From an uncultured Odoribacter sp. (lineage in GTDB: Bacteria; Bacteroidota; Bacteroidia; Bacteroidales; Marinifilaceae): 12,769 nt of DNA. Each line of letters begins with the position of its first letter. The first letter of the stretch is position 1. The stretch covers positions 1 through 12,769 of the forward strand of contig CAJJNP010000090.1 in the NCBI GenBank assembly GCA_905193145.1, written 5' to 3'. Positions 1-6,289 of this stretch are shown here, in pieces. The position numbers were made by a program, and so were the translations under genes. Below the pieces are notes generated by a model. The model was not told the origin of the DNA. It saw only the letters and a list, made by a program, of their open reading frames with translations, and ran no database searches.

Positions 1-233
1 GCACATGGCACATATTTAAATGCTATTATTTCATAAATTAATTTATAAAATATCTTATATCCAAATATATAAATGAGCTTATTGATACAAATAATTCAAG
101 TATGACATACAACCCAAAACCATTAGTGATTTTTATATAAATACTGATAATCATATATATATAAAACACATCCCATTTTAATGGCATATCCTTTATTTCA
201 GATGCATATTTGCAGTAAATTATAGGTGTAATA
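1..233. other. AT-rich intergenic region, no convincing gene
   Basis: This stretch is strongly AT-rich and has no long open frame. The only candidate is a 49-codon minus-strand frame (187 down to 38). It would encode a very hydrophobic peptide rich in Ile, Phe and Tyr and has a weak AAAGGA-like sequence just before its ATG. In sequence this AT-rich such a composition easily arises by chance, so it is not called as a gene. No tRNA, repeat array or clear terminator is visible here. Confidence 0.5.
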
Positions 234-305
234 ATTACAATTGTAATGCCTAATTTATTACAATTGTAATTTTGTTGTTCTTGTAAATTTGATTACATTT
301 GTAAC
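234..305. promoter_or_regulatory. Palindromic operator array upstream of the XRE regulator
   Basis: Two identical perfect 14-bp palindromes, ATTACAATTGTAAT, lie at 234-247 and 257-270, with centres 23 bp apart. A third, imperfect copy (ATTACATTTGTAAC, 292-305) overlaps the predicted -7 box. Extra half-sites are TTGTAAA at 281-287 and ATTACAA at 313-319, the latter ending just before the start codon. XRE-family repressors usually bind such dyads as dimers, so autoregulation by the product of the 321-749 gene is the simplest inference. The sites are seen directly; the binding protein is inferred. Confidence 0.7.
271..301 (+). promoter_or_regulatory. Bacteroides-type promoter for the XRE regulator gene
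   Basis: TTTG at 271-274 matches the Bacteroidetes -33 element. TACATTTG at 294-301 matches the -7 element TAnnTTTG exactly. The 19-bp spacer is within the usual range for the primary sigma factor of this phylum. Transcription would start near 307-310, giving a short leader before the ATG at 321. The -7 box lies inside the third operator copy, so a bound repressor would block the promoter. Confidence 0.65.
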
Positions 306-320
306 ATTAATCATTACAAA

Positions 321-749
321 ATGCAAGATAGATTTAAACGGTTATTGAGTGAAAAGAATCTGACAGCAACCCATTTTGCTGCCTTGATTAAGGTCAATGC
401 TTCTGCCATTTCGCACATTTTAAACGGACGCAGCAAACCCGGATTTGATTTATTGGACAAAATAGCCCAAGCGTTGCCGGATGTAAATATGAATTGGTTG
501 ATTACCGGTAAAGGCTCTCCTTATATCAACAAACAAACGAACGTCTCGCCCTCCATACCGTCACTGTCTATTGATTCAAATGAACCAGTAGATGAAGAGG
601 TGGTTTCTACAAGTGTTCCACACAAACCGGCTGCAACCGCTATCCTTTCCTCTGATGTCGTATCAGACAAATTGCCCAAACATACAGATAAAAAAATCAA
701 ACGTGTTATTATCTTTTATGAAGATGGCACGTTCGATAGCTATGAATAA
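321..749 (+). CDS. XRE/Cro-like helix-turn-helix transcriptional regulator
   Basis: This 142-aa protein is a probable DNA-binding repressor. Residues 5-65 form an XRE-type helix-turn-helix domain; the recognition helix lies around NASAISHILNGRSKPG, followed by the family-like segment LLDKIAQALPDVNMNWLITG. A Ser/Pro/Asp-rich linker (about 70-120) follows, then a short tail ending KRVIIFYEDGTFDSYE. As I recall, this kind of tail ends many Bacteroidales proteins of this type. The ATG at 321 is preceded by a matching promoter and an array of palindromic sites, so autoregulation is likely. The gene is AT-rich like the pyr genes and unlike the minus-strand block to its right, and it converges on that block. 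It could be a chromosomal gene or the regulator of a neighbouring element to the left. The function class is secure; its targets are not. Confidence 0.85.
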   Translation: MQDRFKRLLSEKNLTATHFAALIKVNASAISHILNGRSKPGFDLLDKIAQALPDVNMNWLITGKGSPYINKQTNVSPSIPSLSIDSNEPVDEEVVSTSVPHKPAATAILSSDVVSDKLPKHTDKKIKRVIIFYEDGTFDSYE

Positions 750-751
750 TA

Positions 752-882
752 TCTCCCACATACCTATATCACAAATTGATGTCAAATATAAGACAACTAT
801 ATATCAAAGATAACAAACTGATATCTTTGTCATATATTTGAGATATAGTTGTCTTATATTTAAGATGTATTTAAGTGGGAGA
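752..882. repeat. Long AT-rich inverted repeat between convergent genes
   Basis: Three nested arm pairs are present. The outer pair is TCTCCCAC (752-759) with GTGGGAGA (875-882). The middle pair is a perfect 19-bp arm, 784-802, with 843-861. The inner pair is CAAAGATA (805-812) with TATCTTTG (822-829), leaving a 9-nt loop. The structure starts 2 bp after the stop of the plus-strand regulator and ends 6 bp before the stop of the minus-strand gene at 889. It may therefore act as a bidirectional terminator or mRNA-end structure. It lacks the GC-rich stem and T-tract of an intrinsic terminator, so another role, such as a site at the island edge, is possible. Confidence 0.75.
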
Positions 883-888
883 AAAGCA

Positions 889-1128
889 TTAGCGGCTCCT
901 GCTATTCCGGTAGCTTTCCCTTTCGATGGTATTGCGATAGGTACGGTGGTAAACGAAGCAGGTGTCGTTTACTTTAAATATAACGTATAACACGTCTTCC
1001 CCTGTGTTGTCGTGCTCGTTTTTTTGAGCTAATGCGGTAAATATGTTTTCTCTTAAGGGTTGAAGCTCCATATAACCGGTAACGACCTTATTGCCGGTGG
1101 AATCATATTTCAATACTTTTGTTTTCAT
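889..1128 (-). CDS. Hypothetical protein (79 aa)
   Basis: I do not recognise this protein. It starts at ATG 1128, 12 bp after the stop of the preceding gene, and is the last gene of the minus-strand series. The N-terminal part (MKTKVLKYDSTGNKV) and the middle (about 37-62, EHDNTGEDVLYVIFKVNDTCFVYH) look like beta-strand-rich protein. The last 15 or so residues are dominated by Arg, Ser, Tyr and Asn and look less protein-like. The gene ends at the composition boundary, so its C-terminus may have been replaced or frameshifted when the island edge formed. Operon position supports it being translated. Confidence 0.55.
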   Translation of the reverse strand: MKTKVLKYDSTGNKVVTGYMELQPLRENIFTALAQKNEHDNTGEDVLYVIFKVNDTCFVYHRTYRNTIERESYRNSRSR

Positions 1129-1140
1129 GTCGTTTGAATT

Positions 1141-1521
1141 TTAATTGGGTAAATGCCGGATGCTGTAATCGAATCGGATTACAACATCCTCTATTTTATC
1201 ATATATCCGGTTGAACTGTTCCTGGTATTCTTCCAGAAACTCCCCGTCGTCATTGCACATCTCTTCAAGGGGCTTCCCGTGTTGGTTTACCAAAGCCAGA
1301 TCTGCCAGCTGCGAAACGATTCCGATTGTCAGGGAACGCTCTTCATCCTTGTTCTCCGGCAATTTCCCGGACTGATGCAGATATAACCGGTATATTTCTT
1401 CTTGGAGATACCCGTCAGCCTGCTGCCAGAAATCATTCGCCAATCCACATTCGGAGAATAACCGGTTCATTTCTCCGGTTTTCTCCGTCTTCCATTTTGC
1501 AAAATCTTGTATTTCCATCAT
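1141..1521 (-). CDS. Hypothetical acidic protein (126 aa)
   Basis: No family is recognised. The protein is acidic and appears mostly helical (MNRLFSECGLANDFWQQADG, then LQEEIYRLYLHQ), with an extended acidic region at 88-110 (EEMCNDDGEFLEEYQEQF). No signal peptide or membrane segment is visible. The start is ATG 1521 or the next codon, ATG 1518; both lie only a few bases downstream of the J-domain gene stop (TAG, 1528-1530), so translational coupling with that gene is likely. The stop at 1141-1143 is 12 bp before the next gene. The tight spacing argues that it is a genuine operon member. Confidence 0.6.
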   Translation of the reverse strand: MMEIQDFAKWKTEKTGEMNRLFSECGLANDFWQQADGYLQEEIYRLYLHQSGKLPENKDEERSLTIGIVSQLADLALVNQHGKPLEEMCNDDGEFLEEYQEQFNRIYDKIEDVVIRFDYSIRHLPN

Positions 1522-1527
1522 AGCTTT

Positions 1528-2553
1528 CTATTCCGCCATTTGTACTTGTTGTTTCTTCTCCCATTTTTTGCGTGCAACGGTAAATTCCTGCCGTTCCCGC
1601 TCCAGCATATCTTCCGTTTCAGGCGTGTACCCGAGAAATTGGATGTAGCCGCCGTTATATCCGGTCAGTTTGCAACGCACCCCGGCTTTTTCCAGTTTGT
1701 CAATCCGCTTTTGTGCCAGTTTTGCGCTGGAATAGCACTTCGGCCAAAAGTAACGTTCACCCGTAGAGCCATAGGAATCTTCCCCGAAAATGAGCATTCC
1801 CTGATACTTGTGGGAAGTTATAAACCCGAAGCGAGCTTTTCCCATGGCCTGACGCAGTGCTTTATGGGCAGCTCCTTCGGGATGCGTGAACACCTCCGGC
1901 AGTTTCTCTTTCGTAGGAAGTTTAGGCTGTTCTATCTTGTAAGGCTTGTTGTAGCGTCCGATCCCTAAAGTCAGGTAGAAATTGGTGTCGAAATAGTCGG
2001 TCATCGCATCGCTATTGTCATAATTGTAGGACATGACGAAATCATAAACGTTGCGCATGACCTCGCGTGCCCGTTCGGTAAGGGACTTATCCTTTTCGAT
2101 GTGGTAGGGGTTTATTTCCTTATGGATGTAACCGGACTCTTTCGTGAATGCCTCGAAATCGGCTTTGACCAGGTAGATGTTGATGGAGCTGTAACCGTTT
2201 TGCGTCACGGAGAATTGATAGTGCGGATAAGTTTCTTTCAGCCACTTGCGTACAATCTCTACGATCTCGCCACGCATTTGTCCTTTGTAGTTTTTGCCTT
2301 TCCAGCGGTATTCGTTATACACGTATTCCGTGTACTCTGCGGCAGAAGCCCCGGCATAGTCGTTTTCATAGCCGCTTGCTCCATCCGATACGGTGGTATC
2401 GTCTTTCCATCGTGCATACAGCTTCTCGAATTCCAGATTGATCTGCTGCATGGCTTCCGTGCTGCCTCCCTTGTCCGGGTGGTATTGCAACGCCAATATG
2501 CGGTAGTTTTTCTTCAGCTCCGCAAGGCTGTTTATATTCTGAAAGTATGTCAT
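1528..2553 (-). CDS. J-domain protein with a possible LPD29-like segment
   Basis: This 341-aa protein begins with a compact DnaJ-type J-domain (about residues 1-48). It carries the diagnostic HPD at 25-27 in ALQYHPDKGGSTEAM, followed by helix III (INLEFEKLYARW). J-domains recruit and stimulate Hsp70 (DnaK) ATPase. Helix I is short, as in divergent phage and plasmid J-proteins. Residues about 88-140 (GQMRGEIVEIVRKWLKETYP, then a strand with YSSINIYL) resemble the LPD29 domain of large polyvalent mobile-element proteins; this is from memory and moderate at best. The C-terminal 110 residues are unassigned. There is no Gly/Phe region, zinc finger or client-binding domain of a classical DnaJ, so it is an accessory co-chaperone. 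The start is ATG 2553, 16 bp after the previous stop. Confidence 0.7.
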   Translation of the reverse strand: MTYFQNINSLAELKKNYRILALQYHPDKGGSTEAMQQINLEFEKLYARWKDDTTVSDGASGYENDYAGASAAEYTEYVYNEYRWKGKNYKGQMRGEIVEIVRKWLKETYPHYQFSVTQNGYSSINIYLVKADFEAFTKESGYIHKEINPYHIEKDKSLTERAREVMRNVYDFVMSYNYDNSDAMTDYFDTNFYLTLGIGRYNKPYKIEQPKLPTKEKLPEVFTHPEGAAHKALRQAMGKARFGFITSHKYQGMLIFGEDSYGSTGERYFWPKCYSSAKLAQKRIDKLEKAGVRCKLTGYNGGYIQFLGYTPETEDMLERERQEFTVARKKWEKKQQVQMAE

Positions 2554-2569
2554 TGTGAAGTCCTCCTTT

Positions 2570-2779
2570 CTAACCCATTGCTACTCTGTTGATAAAATAT
2601 TCGATATAGTCGTTCTCCAGACCGAGATTGCTGCATGCCATTTCAAAATCACCGTAACGTAAATCGTCCGCCTCGCTCAGTTCACGCAGATAGCGTAGTT
2701 CATCGTCGAGGTATTCCCGTGCCTGCTCTGCCGTGCAGCTGCATGACTTGCTGATATTTTCAATAATCATTGTTGCCAT
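2570..2779 (-). CDS. Hypothetical small acidic protein (69 aa)
   Basis: This is a short protein with no recognised domain. It reads as helical and acidic, with a Cys pair in SKSCSCTAEQAREYLDDELR (about residues 10-29) and ENDYIEYFINRV near the end. The first part resembles a small three-helix fold such as a UBA-like module, but that is only a resemblance. The ATG at 2779 is 12 bp after the preceding stop; a second ATG at 2770 is an equally possible start. It is a tightly spaced member of the minus-strand operon, immediately upstream of the J-domain gene. Confidence 0.55.
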   Translation of the reverse strand: MATMIIENISKSCSCTAEQAREYLDDELRYLRELSEADDLRYGDFEMACSNLGLENDYIEYFINRVAMG

Positions 2780-2791
2780 AATCGTATCGTT

Positions 2792-3136
2792 TTAATTGTT
2801 ATTGTTATCTGCCAAAAGGCATTGAATCGTTTCGTACATCTCGTTGAGCCAGTCAAGATTTCTTGCGCCAAGTTCGAAGAGGCTGTTTACCTTAAAAACA
2901 AGGTCATCGGAATTTTTTTCAACCGCTGTGATAACAAGACCGGTTACTCCCAGCGCCACGTTCATGACAATACACTCGTACGGTTCGGTATCATCACCGA
3001 AATAGATGATGTAGATAGCATCTACCGTGTCCGGAATTTCTATTTCCGTTTTGCCATGCTCTTCCAGTAGGTTGCGTATAGCCGCTATGATTTCCTCTCG
3101 GAGAGCTTCAATTTGTTTGCTGAATGAATCTTTCAT
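2792..3136 (-). CDS. Hypothetical protein (114 aa)
   Basis: No family is recognised. The N-terminal 30 residues form an amphipathic helix (FSKQIEALREEIIAAIRNLL). An alternating hydrophobic region follows (AIYIIYFGDDTEPYECIVMN and VTGLVITAVEKN), suggesting an alpha/beta fold, and the protein ends in an Asn run. The frame remains open upstream to 3565, but that extension runs through the next gene in a different phase and across a terminator hairpin. ATG 3136 is therefore the start. The gene is the first after the terminator at 3144-3178, so it needs either read-through or its own promoter; no good Bacteroides-type promoter was seen in the short gap. Confidence 0.6.
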   Translation of the reverse strand: MKDSFSKQIEALREEIIAAIRNLLEEHGKTEIEIPDTVDAIYIIYFGDDTEPYECIVMNVALGVTGLVITAVEKNSDDLVFKVNSLFELGARNLDWLNEMYETIQCLLADNNNN

Positions 3137-3143
3137 ATAAATT

Positions 3144-3178
3144 AAAAATGAGCGCGGGAGCCGTTGCTGACTCCCACG
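3144..3178 (-). terminator. Intrinsic terminator between the 132-aa and 114-aa genes
   Basis: On the minus strand an 8-bp stem (CGTGGGAG with CTCCCGCG, 3178-3153) closes a 10-nt loop. After a short CTCA it is followed by TTTTT (3148-3144). One stem position is a G.U wobble when read as minus-strand RNA and an A/C mismatch on the other strand. The structure is therefore directional for the minus-strand transcript. It lies 22 bp after the stop of the gene at 3201-3599. Confidence 0.75.
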
Positions 3179-3200
3179 TAGGTTAAACTTGAGTACCATT

Positions 3201-3599
3201 TTATCGGGAATGTCTTTTCCATACTTTCTTTTTCCCAAGAGCCGGAAGTTCATTCCACCACTCGTTGCAGGTATCCATGAATTCCTGATACCCGTTTTCA
3301 GAAGAGAAATCGGTCTGCCGGCAGCCGATAATACGTTCCCTTGTCGGGATATCCGTATTCTCCCACCATTCTTCCCATCCTTCCGGCTGTTTCTGTTCCG
3401 AAACGATGCAGGTTTCAGGATGCAGGGGGAAATCCCATTCCACCTCTTCTTCATCGAGCGTGGTGTGGATATGCCCGCCCATGACCAACCCGCAATCCCG
3501 GCGAGTCTTATCCTTCGCTTCTTCAAGGCTGTTTGCGGACACCGTGTAAGTACCCTCGAACACATAACGGACTGTGATATCGAATAACTGTTCTGACAT
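3201..3599 (-). CDS. DpnD/PcfM-like protein (132 aa)
   Basis: The N-terminal half has the strand-helix pattern of DpnD/PcfM-type small proteins: FDITVRYVFEGTYTVSANS, then EEAKDKTRRDCGLVMGG and VEWDFPLHPE (to about residue 62). Proteins of this type occur on mobile elements of Firmicutes and Bacteroidetes; their role is unknown. The second half (about 73-132) is Trp-rich (GWEEWWENTD, then EFMDTCNEWWNELP) and ends basic (KKKVWKRHSR). It may be a separate small helical module, so the gene may be a fusion. It starts at ATG 3599, 11 bp after the preceding stop, and is followed by a terminator. The family assignment is from pattern memory. Confidence 0.6.
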   Translation of the reverse strand: MSEQLFDITVRYVFEGTYTVSANSLEEAKDKTRRDCGLVMGGHIHTTLDEEEVEWDFPLHPETCIVSEQKQPEGWEEWWENTDIPTRERIIGCRQTDFSSENGYQEFMDTCNEWWNELPALGKKKVWKRHSR

Positions 3600-3610
3600 A
3601 TAAGCTACTT

Positions 3611-4105
3611 TTAAGGGTTAATATTAGCATGTTGGAATGCTTTCGGGTCATGTTGGAAAAGAAGCGGCAGGTTCAGTCTCGCCATCGGGTATTCCACCCA
3701 TCCGCTACTGCGCTTGTAGCCGGTATCTGTCGCCAACCCGTTGCTTACAAGAAATTCCATTGCCTCCGGGTTGTTGCTGGTATCTATAAAGGTACGGTCC
3801 GACAAACCGGTGGCATCCATGTTTTCCAGGTTAACTGACAGTACGGTGTACAACTCGCCGTCCTCTGCTGTTTCCAACGTGAGTGCCGGCCAGCCGTTAC
3901 CGTAAAATTGTGGTACAAGACGTACTTTGCAGCCGTTATACTCGTACTCTTTCTTGAGCAGCGACTTGTCCTGCTTTCCGATTTCGAACTCGTCTTCGCT
4001 GGTGAAAGCCAGCATGGGATTGCTGACATCCACGTACATTTCATCGGATTTGTAACACAGGCGTTCCGAACCTTGGGAACGGATGATTTCAAATTGAATT
4101 TTCAT
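3611..4105 (-). CDS. DUF4313-like protein (164 aa)
   Basis: From about residue 52 the protein matches the pattern I associate with DUF4313, found on Bacteroidales mobile elements. The elements are YEYNGCKVRLVPQFYGNG, LETAEDGELYTVLSVNL, FIDTSNNPEAMEFLVSNGLA and a closing SSGWVEYPMARLNL. DUF4313 has no known biochemical function. The first 50 residues (MKIQFEIIRSQGSERLCYKS onward) are less familiar. There is no membrane segment or signal peptide. ATG 4105 lies 30 bp after the preceding stop and is preceded by a TTAACCCTTTAAAA sequence that recurs in nearly the same form before the next gene. Confidence 0.65.
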   Translation of the reverse strand: MKIQFEIIRSQGSERLCYKSDEMYVDVSNPMLAFTSEDEFEIGKQDKSLLKKEYEYNGCKVRLVPQFYGNGWPALTLETAEDGELYTVLSVNLENMDATGLSDRTFIDTSNNPEAMEFLVSNGLATDTGYKRSSGWVEYPMARLNLPLLFQHDPKAFQHANINP

Positions 4106-4135
4106 GACTGTTTTATTTTAAAGGGTTAATAATCA

Positions 4136-5059
4136 TTATGCCACTATTTTCAGCGCATTGCCGAAAAACGAACTGCATACGCCATAGACATGCTTTATGG
4201 AGTAGCTGTAAGGGGAGGCTTCGTTGTCCAGGACCAGCCGGAAGCCGTGGTAGTTTTCCACCTTCAATTCCAGTTTCACGTCTTCTCTCAGTTCCATTTC
4301 AAGCAGGCTTCCGCCTCCCTGCATGGAACTGTACAAGCCGCAGGTGTTGCCTTTGGGAATGATGATTTCCGAAAAGTCGAAACCGTTTTCACAGAGTTCT
4401 TTCAGGCTGACGGTCGCTATATAGATCAGCAGGTTGGCCCCGCAGCAGGAATTGAGCAGCTCCTGGTAGAAATGCTCATAGGAAACCTGCTCTTTCCTGT
4501 TGCGGGACTTCTTGTCGGGGAATCGCCCTACCAGCCTTTCGCTGTTTGCTGCCATGATTTCCTTTACTTTGGCAGGATTGAGGTTCAGGGCATCGACCAT
4601 ATCGCCGAAATAAGATTCTTCGTAGCTGTAACCTCCGCTTTCAAGCCAGTGAGAGTTGATGCAGTCGTAATTCGACAGCATTTCCACCCGTACCGGAATG
4701 TCGTCCGTATGGCCGATGAGTTCATTGATCGGGTCGGAATCGTCCCTTTCCCGGATAATCTCTTTAATTTCGTCTTCGTGACCGGTGAAGAATTCCTCCA
4801 CTTCCCGACGGATAAAGCCATCCCGGATGCAATCTTCTTTCAGTTTCTCGAAAATTTCGTTTGTAGACTGCCATTCGGTTTCTCCATACCACTCATATTC
4901 CTTTTCCCATAAAGGCGTATCGCTTTTTTCTTGCAGGCATTTTTGAATGAGGTCCTGTTGTCCGTTAAGATTATCCCGGTAATCCACCCAAACGAGTTGG
5001 TAACTTTCCTCCATCCGGCTTTTGACGGTTTCAATACTAAGCTTTTTCATTTCTTCCAT
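4136..5059 (-). CDS. Hypothetical acidic protein (307 aa)
   Basis: I cannot assign a family. The protein is cytosolic-looking, strongly acidic in its first 120 residues (EEVEEFFTGHEDEIKEI-type sequence), with many Trp and Tyr residues near 20-65. A middle region carries paired Cys (LNSCCGANLLIYIATVSLKE, about 206-225). A C-terminal strand-rich half (IIIPKGNTCGLYSSMQGGGS, then LELKVENYHGFRLVLDN) could be a compact beta domain. ATG 5059 or ATG 5050 may be the start. It lies in the same-strand series between small hypothetical genes and the DUF4313-like gene. Abundant acidic residues are shared with the ArdA-like neighbour, but DNA mimicry here would be speculation. Confidence 0.65.
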   Translation of the reverse strand: MEEMKKLSIETVKSRMEESYQLVWVDYRDNLNGQQDLIQKCLQEKSDTPLWEKEYEWYGETEWQSTNEIFEKLKEDCIRDGFIRREVEEFFTGHEDEIKEIIRERDDSDPINELIGHTDDIPVRVEMLSNYDCINSHWLESGGYSYEESYFGDMVDALNLNPAKVKEIMAANSERLVGRFPDKKSRNRKEQVSYEHFYQELLNSCCGANLLIYIATVSLKELCENGFDFSEIIIPKGNTCGLYSSMQGGGSLLEMELREDVKLELKVENYHGFRLVLDNEASPYSYSIKHVYGVCSSFFGNALKIVA

Positions 5060-5086
5060 ATCATGTGACCTGTGTACGGCAGGATT

Positions 5087-5161
5087 CTATTTCCCGTACA
5101 TGCGTTTATAAATGGCAAGAGCGACCTTGAGGCCGCCCTTGTTTCTGTTGTCATTCTCCAT
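5087..5161 (-). CDS. Possible 24-aa peptide overlapping the 96-aa gene
   Basis: A short frame starts at ATG 5161 inside the last codons of the upstream gene, overlapping its TGA stop by 11 bp in another phase, and ends at TAG 5087-5089. The peptide begins MENDNRNKGGLKVALAIYKR and ends MYGK. Its composition (basic, with a plausible amphipathic helix) looks more like protein than the other two frames. It occupies most of the otherwise empty 91-bp gap before the 307-aa gene. It could be a coupled small protein or the leftover C-terminus of a longer gene. Nothing besides position and composition supports it. Confidence 0.3.
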   Translation of the reverse strand: MENDNRNKGGLKVALAIYKRMYGK

Positions 5162-5441
5162 ACAGTTCCCGGCTTATTGCCCGGTATTTTTCTTCTTCCA
5201 TCTCCGTTTCATAATCGAAATGGAAATGGGCGGTATATCTCCAGCCGATTCTCGGCTCTCCTCCGCATTTTTGTATCGCCGTCTCTATCTCCCAGTCCAT
5301 ATCACCGATACCGAGCGATATGCTTGAATAGTGCAGCATACACCCTGCCAGGCGGAGTGCGGCATCCTTCTTCCGCCGACCTCGCAGATAGTCGAATGCC
5401 ATCCGTGCGATTTCCCGGTTATTTACTTTTATGGTTTCCAT
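5151..5441 (-). CDS. Hypothetical protein (96 aa)
   Basis: No family is recognised. The N-terminal third is basic and helical (NREIARMAFDYLRGRRKKDA). The middle contains Cys-His (LAGCMLHYSS), and the end is acidic and aromatic (HFHFDYETEMEEEKYRAISR). The ATG at 5441 is 4 bp after the stop of the preceding gene, a spacing typical of translationally coupled genes. The TGA at 5151-5153 overlaps the start of a possible 24-aa frame. The role is unknown. Confidence 0.55.
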   Translation of the reverse strand: METIKVNNREIARMAFDYLRGRRKKDAALRLAGCMLHYSSISLGIGDMDWEIETAIQKCGGEPRIGWRYTAHFHFDYETEMEEEKYRAISRELYGE

Positions 5442-5445
5442 AGGG

Positions 5446-5760
5446 TCAGTTATTAATGGTGTTTATTCTTCTTCTATCCTTGCATACAAGGGATGCGAAG
5501 TGTATTTCAAATATGCCGGGGGTGAAACAGAGGTCGGAATTGTATTCCGTTCTCTGCCACAACGTAAACCGGTCATCTGCAAATGACCACCGGAAATGTC
5601 CCGACAAGGAACGGTACAGCGGATGTATGTTCCGGTCAATCAGCCGCCTGTTGACCTCTACTATATTACCCGAAAGCAGGATGATATTCAGTATCTCCAC
5701 GAAGGCTCTTGTCACGAGCGGGTCTGTCGGGAATAGCGGTCCGGTAAAATGTATATTCAT
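5446..5760 (-). CDS. Hypothetical protein (104 aa)
   Basis: The protein is not recognised. ATG 5760 is preferred because AAGGA precedes it at a good distance. An upstream ATG at 5790 would add ten residues and overlap the preceding gene by 17 bp. The sequence opens MNIHFTGPLFPTDPLVTRAF, followed by a hydrophobic helix (VEILNIILLSGNIVEV) that is amphipathic rather than a clear membrane span. The second half is aromatic and basic (HPLYRSLSGHFRWSFADDRF). It sits directly downstream of the ArdA-like gene and 4 bp upstream of the next gene, so it is probably co-transcribed with both. Confidence 0.55.
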   Translation of the reverse strand: MNIHFTGPLFPTDPLVTRAFVEILNIILLSGNIVEVNRRLIDRNIHPLYRSLSGHFRWSFADDRFTLWQRTEYNSDLCFTPGIFEIHFASLVCKDRRRINTINN

Positions 5761-5773
5761 GGCTTCCTTGGTT

Positions 5774-6268
5774 TTAATCGTAATTATCATCGAATACCTC
5801 CAGCGGGAATTCTCCCGTATCGAAATAATTGGAGGATATGCTGTGAAAACAAAAGGTGTCTTCGTTTATCTCCGCCGTTTCATCTTCCGCACCGAAAACC
5901 GGGATGCGGGTCATGTCCTGAAAATGCGACACGAGGACGTGCGGGTCGTCGGTCGCCAGGTTGTACCCGTAATAGCGGCACCAGCTCTCGAAATATTCAC
6001 TCTCCGGTTCTTCCAGCCTTTCCAGCGCATCCCTCAAATCAAAGAAATTGGGACAGAGCCATTCCGTATTTACCAGAAAATCGGGTATGTTCTCCCATTT
6101 GGGATAGCGGTAGGCGGGATTGTCCTCTTCGGGAAAACAGACGGAGCAGGCATGGTGGAATTCGGTCATGTCGCTGTAGTCGGACAGCTCGAACCAATAG
6201 TCCTTCTCCTGCCTTTCCTCTATGAGGCGGCTTGTCGTTACTGCTATTTCTGCTTCATTCAGGTTCAT
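5774..6268 (-). CDS. ardA: ArdA-like antirestriction protein (164 aa)
   Basis: ArdA proteins are acidic DNA mimics that bind type I restriction enzymes and shield incoming plasmid or transposon DNA. This protein has the usual length (about 165 aa) and the expected acidity (by eye about 39 Asp/Glu against 9 Lys/Arg). It keeps segments I associate with Bacteroidales ArdA: LSDYSDMTEFHHAC, KWENIPDFLVNTEW, LERLEEPESEYFESWCRYYG and a final YFDTGEFPLEVFDDNYD. The N-terminus is altered: the YN-G motif region is replaced by VTTSRLIEERQEKDYWFE, so it is a divergent member. ATG 6268 follows a large inverted repeat and the terminator of the methyltransferase-helicase gene, so it probably heads a new transcription unit. 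A DNA-mimic role is inferred, not shown. Confidence 0.65.
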   Translation of the reverse strand: MNLNEAEIAVTTSRLIEERQEKDYWFELSDYSDMTEFHHACSVCFPEEDNPAYRYPKWENIPDFLVNTEWLCPNFFDLRDALERLEEPESEYFESWCRYYGYNLATDDPHVLVSHFQDMTRIPVFGAEDETAEINEDTFCFHSISSNYFDTGEFPLEVFDDNYD

Positions 6269-6289
6269 ACTTTTTTATTTAAGATTATG

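Noticed and set aside
38..187. 49-aa hydrophobic minus-strand frame
   Set aside because: Very AT-rich sequence readily yields Ile/Phe/Tyr-rich frames; no promoter or neighbour supports it.
3137..3565. Extension of the 114-aa gene to a 257-aa frame
   Set aside because: The added part overlaps the 132-aa gene in another phase and crosses a terminator hairpin; its composition looks like a shadow frame.
4190..4912. 240-aa plus-strand frame, and similar long plus-strand frames at 1507-1968, 2101-2592, 5456-6304, 6567-7220, 7227-7811 and 9924-10553
   Set aside because: All lie antisense to recognisable or tightly packed minus-strand genes and lack coherent protein features.
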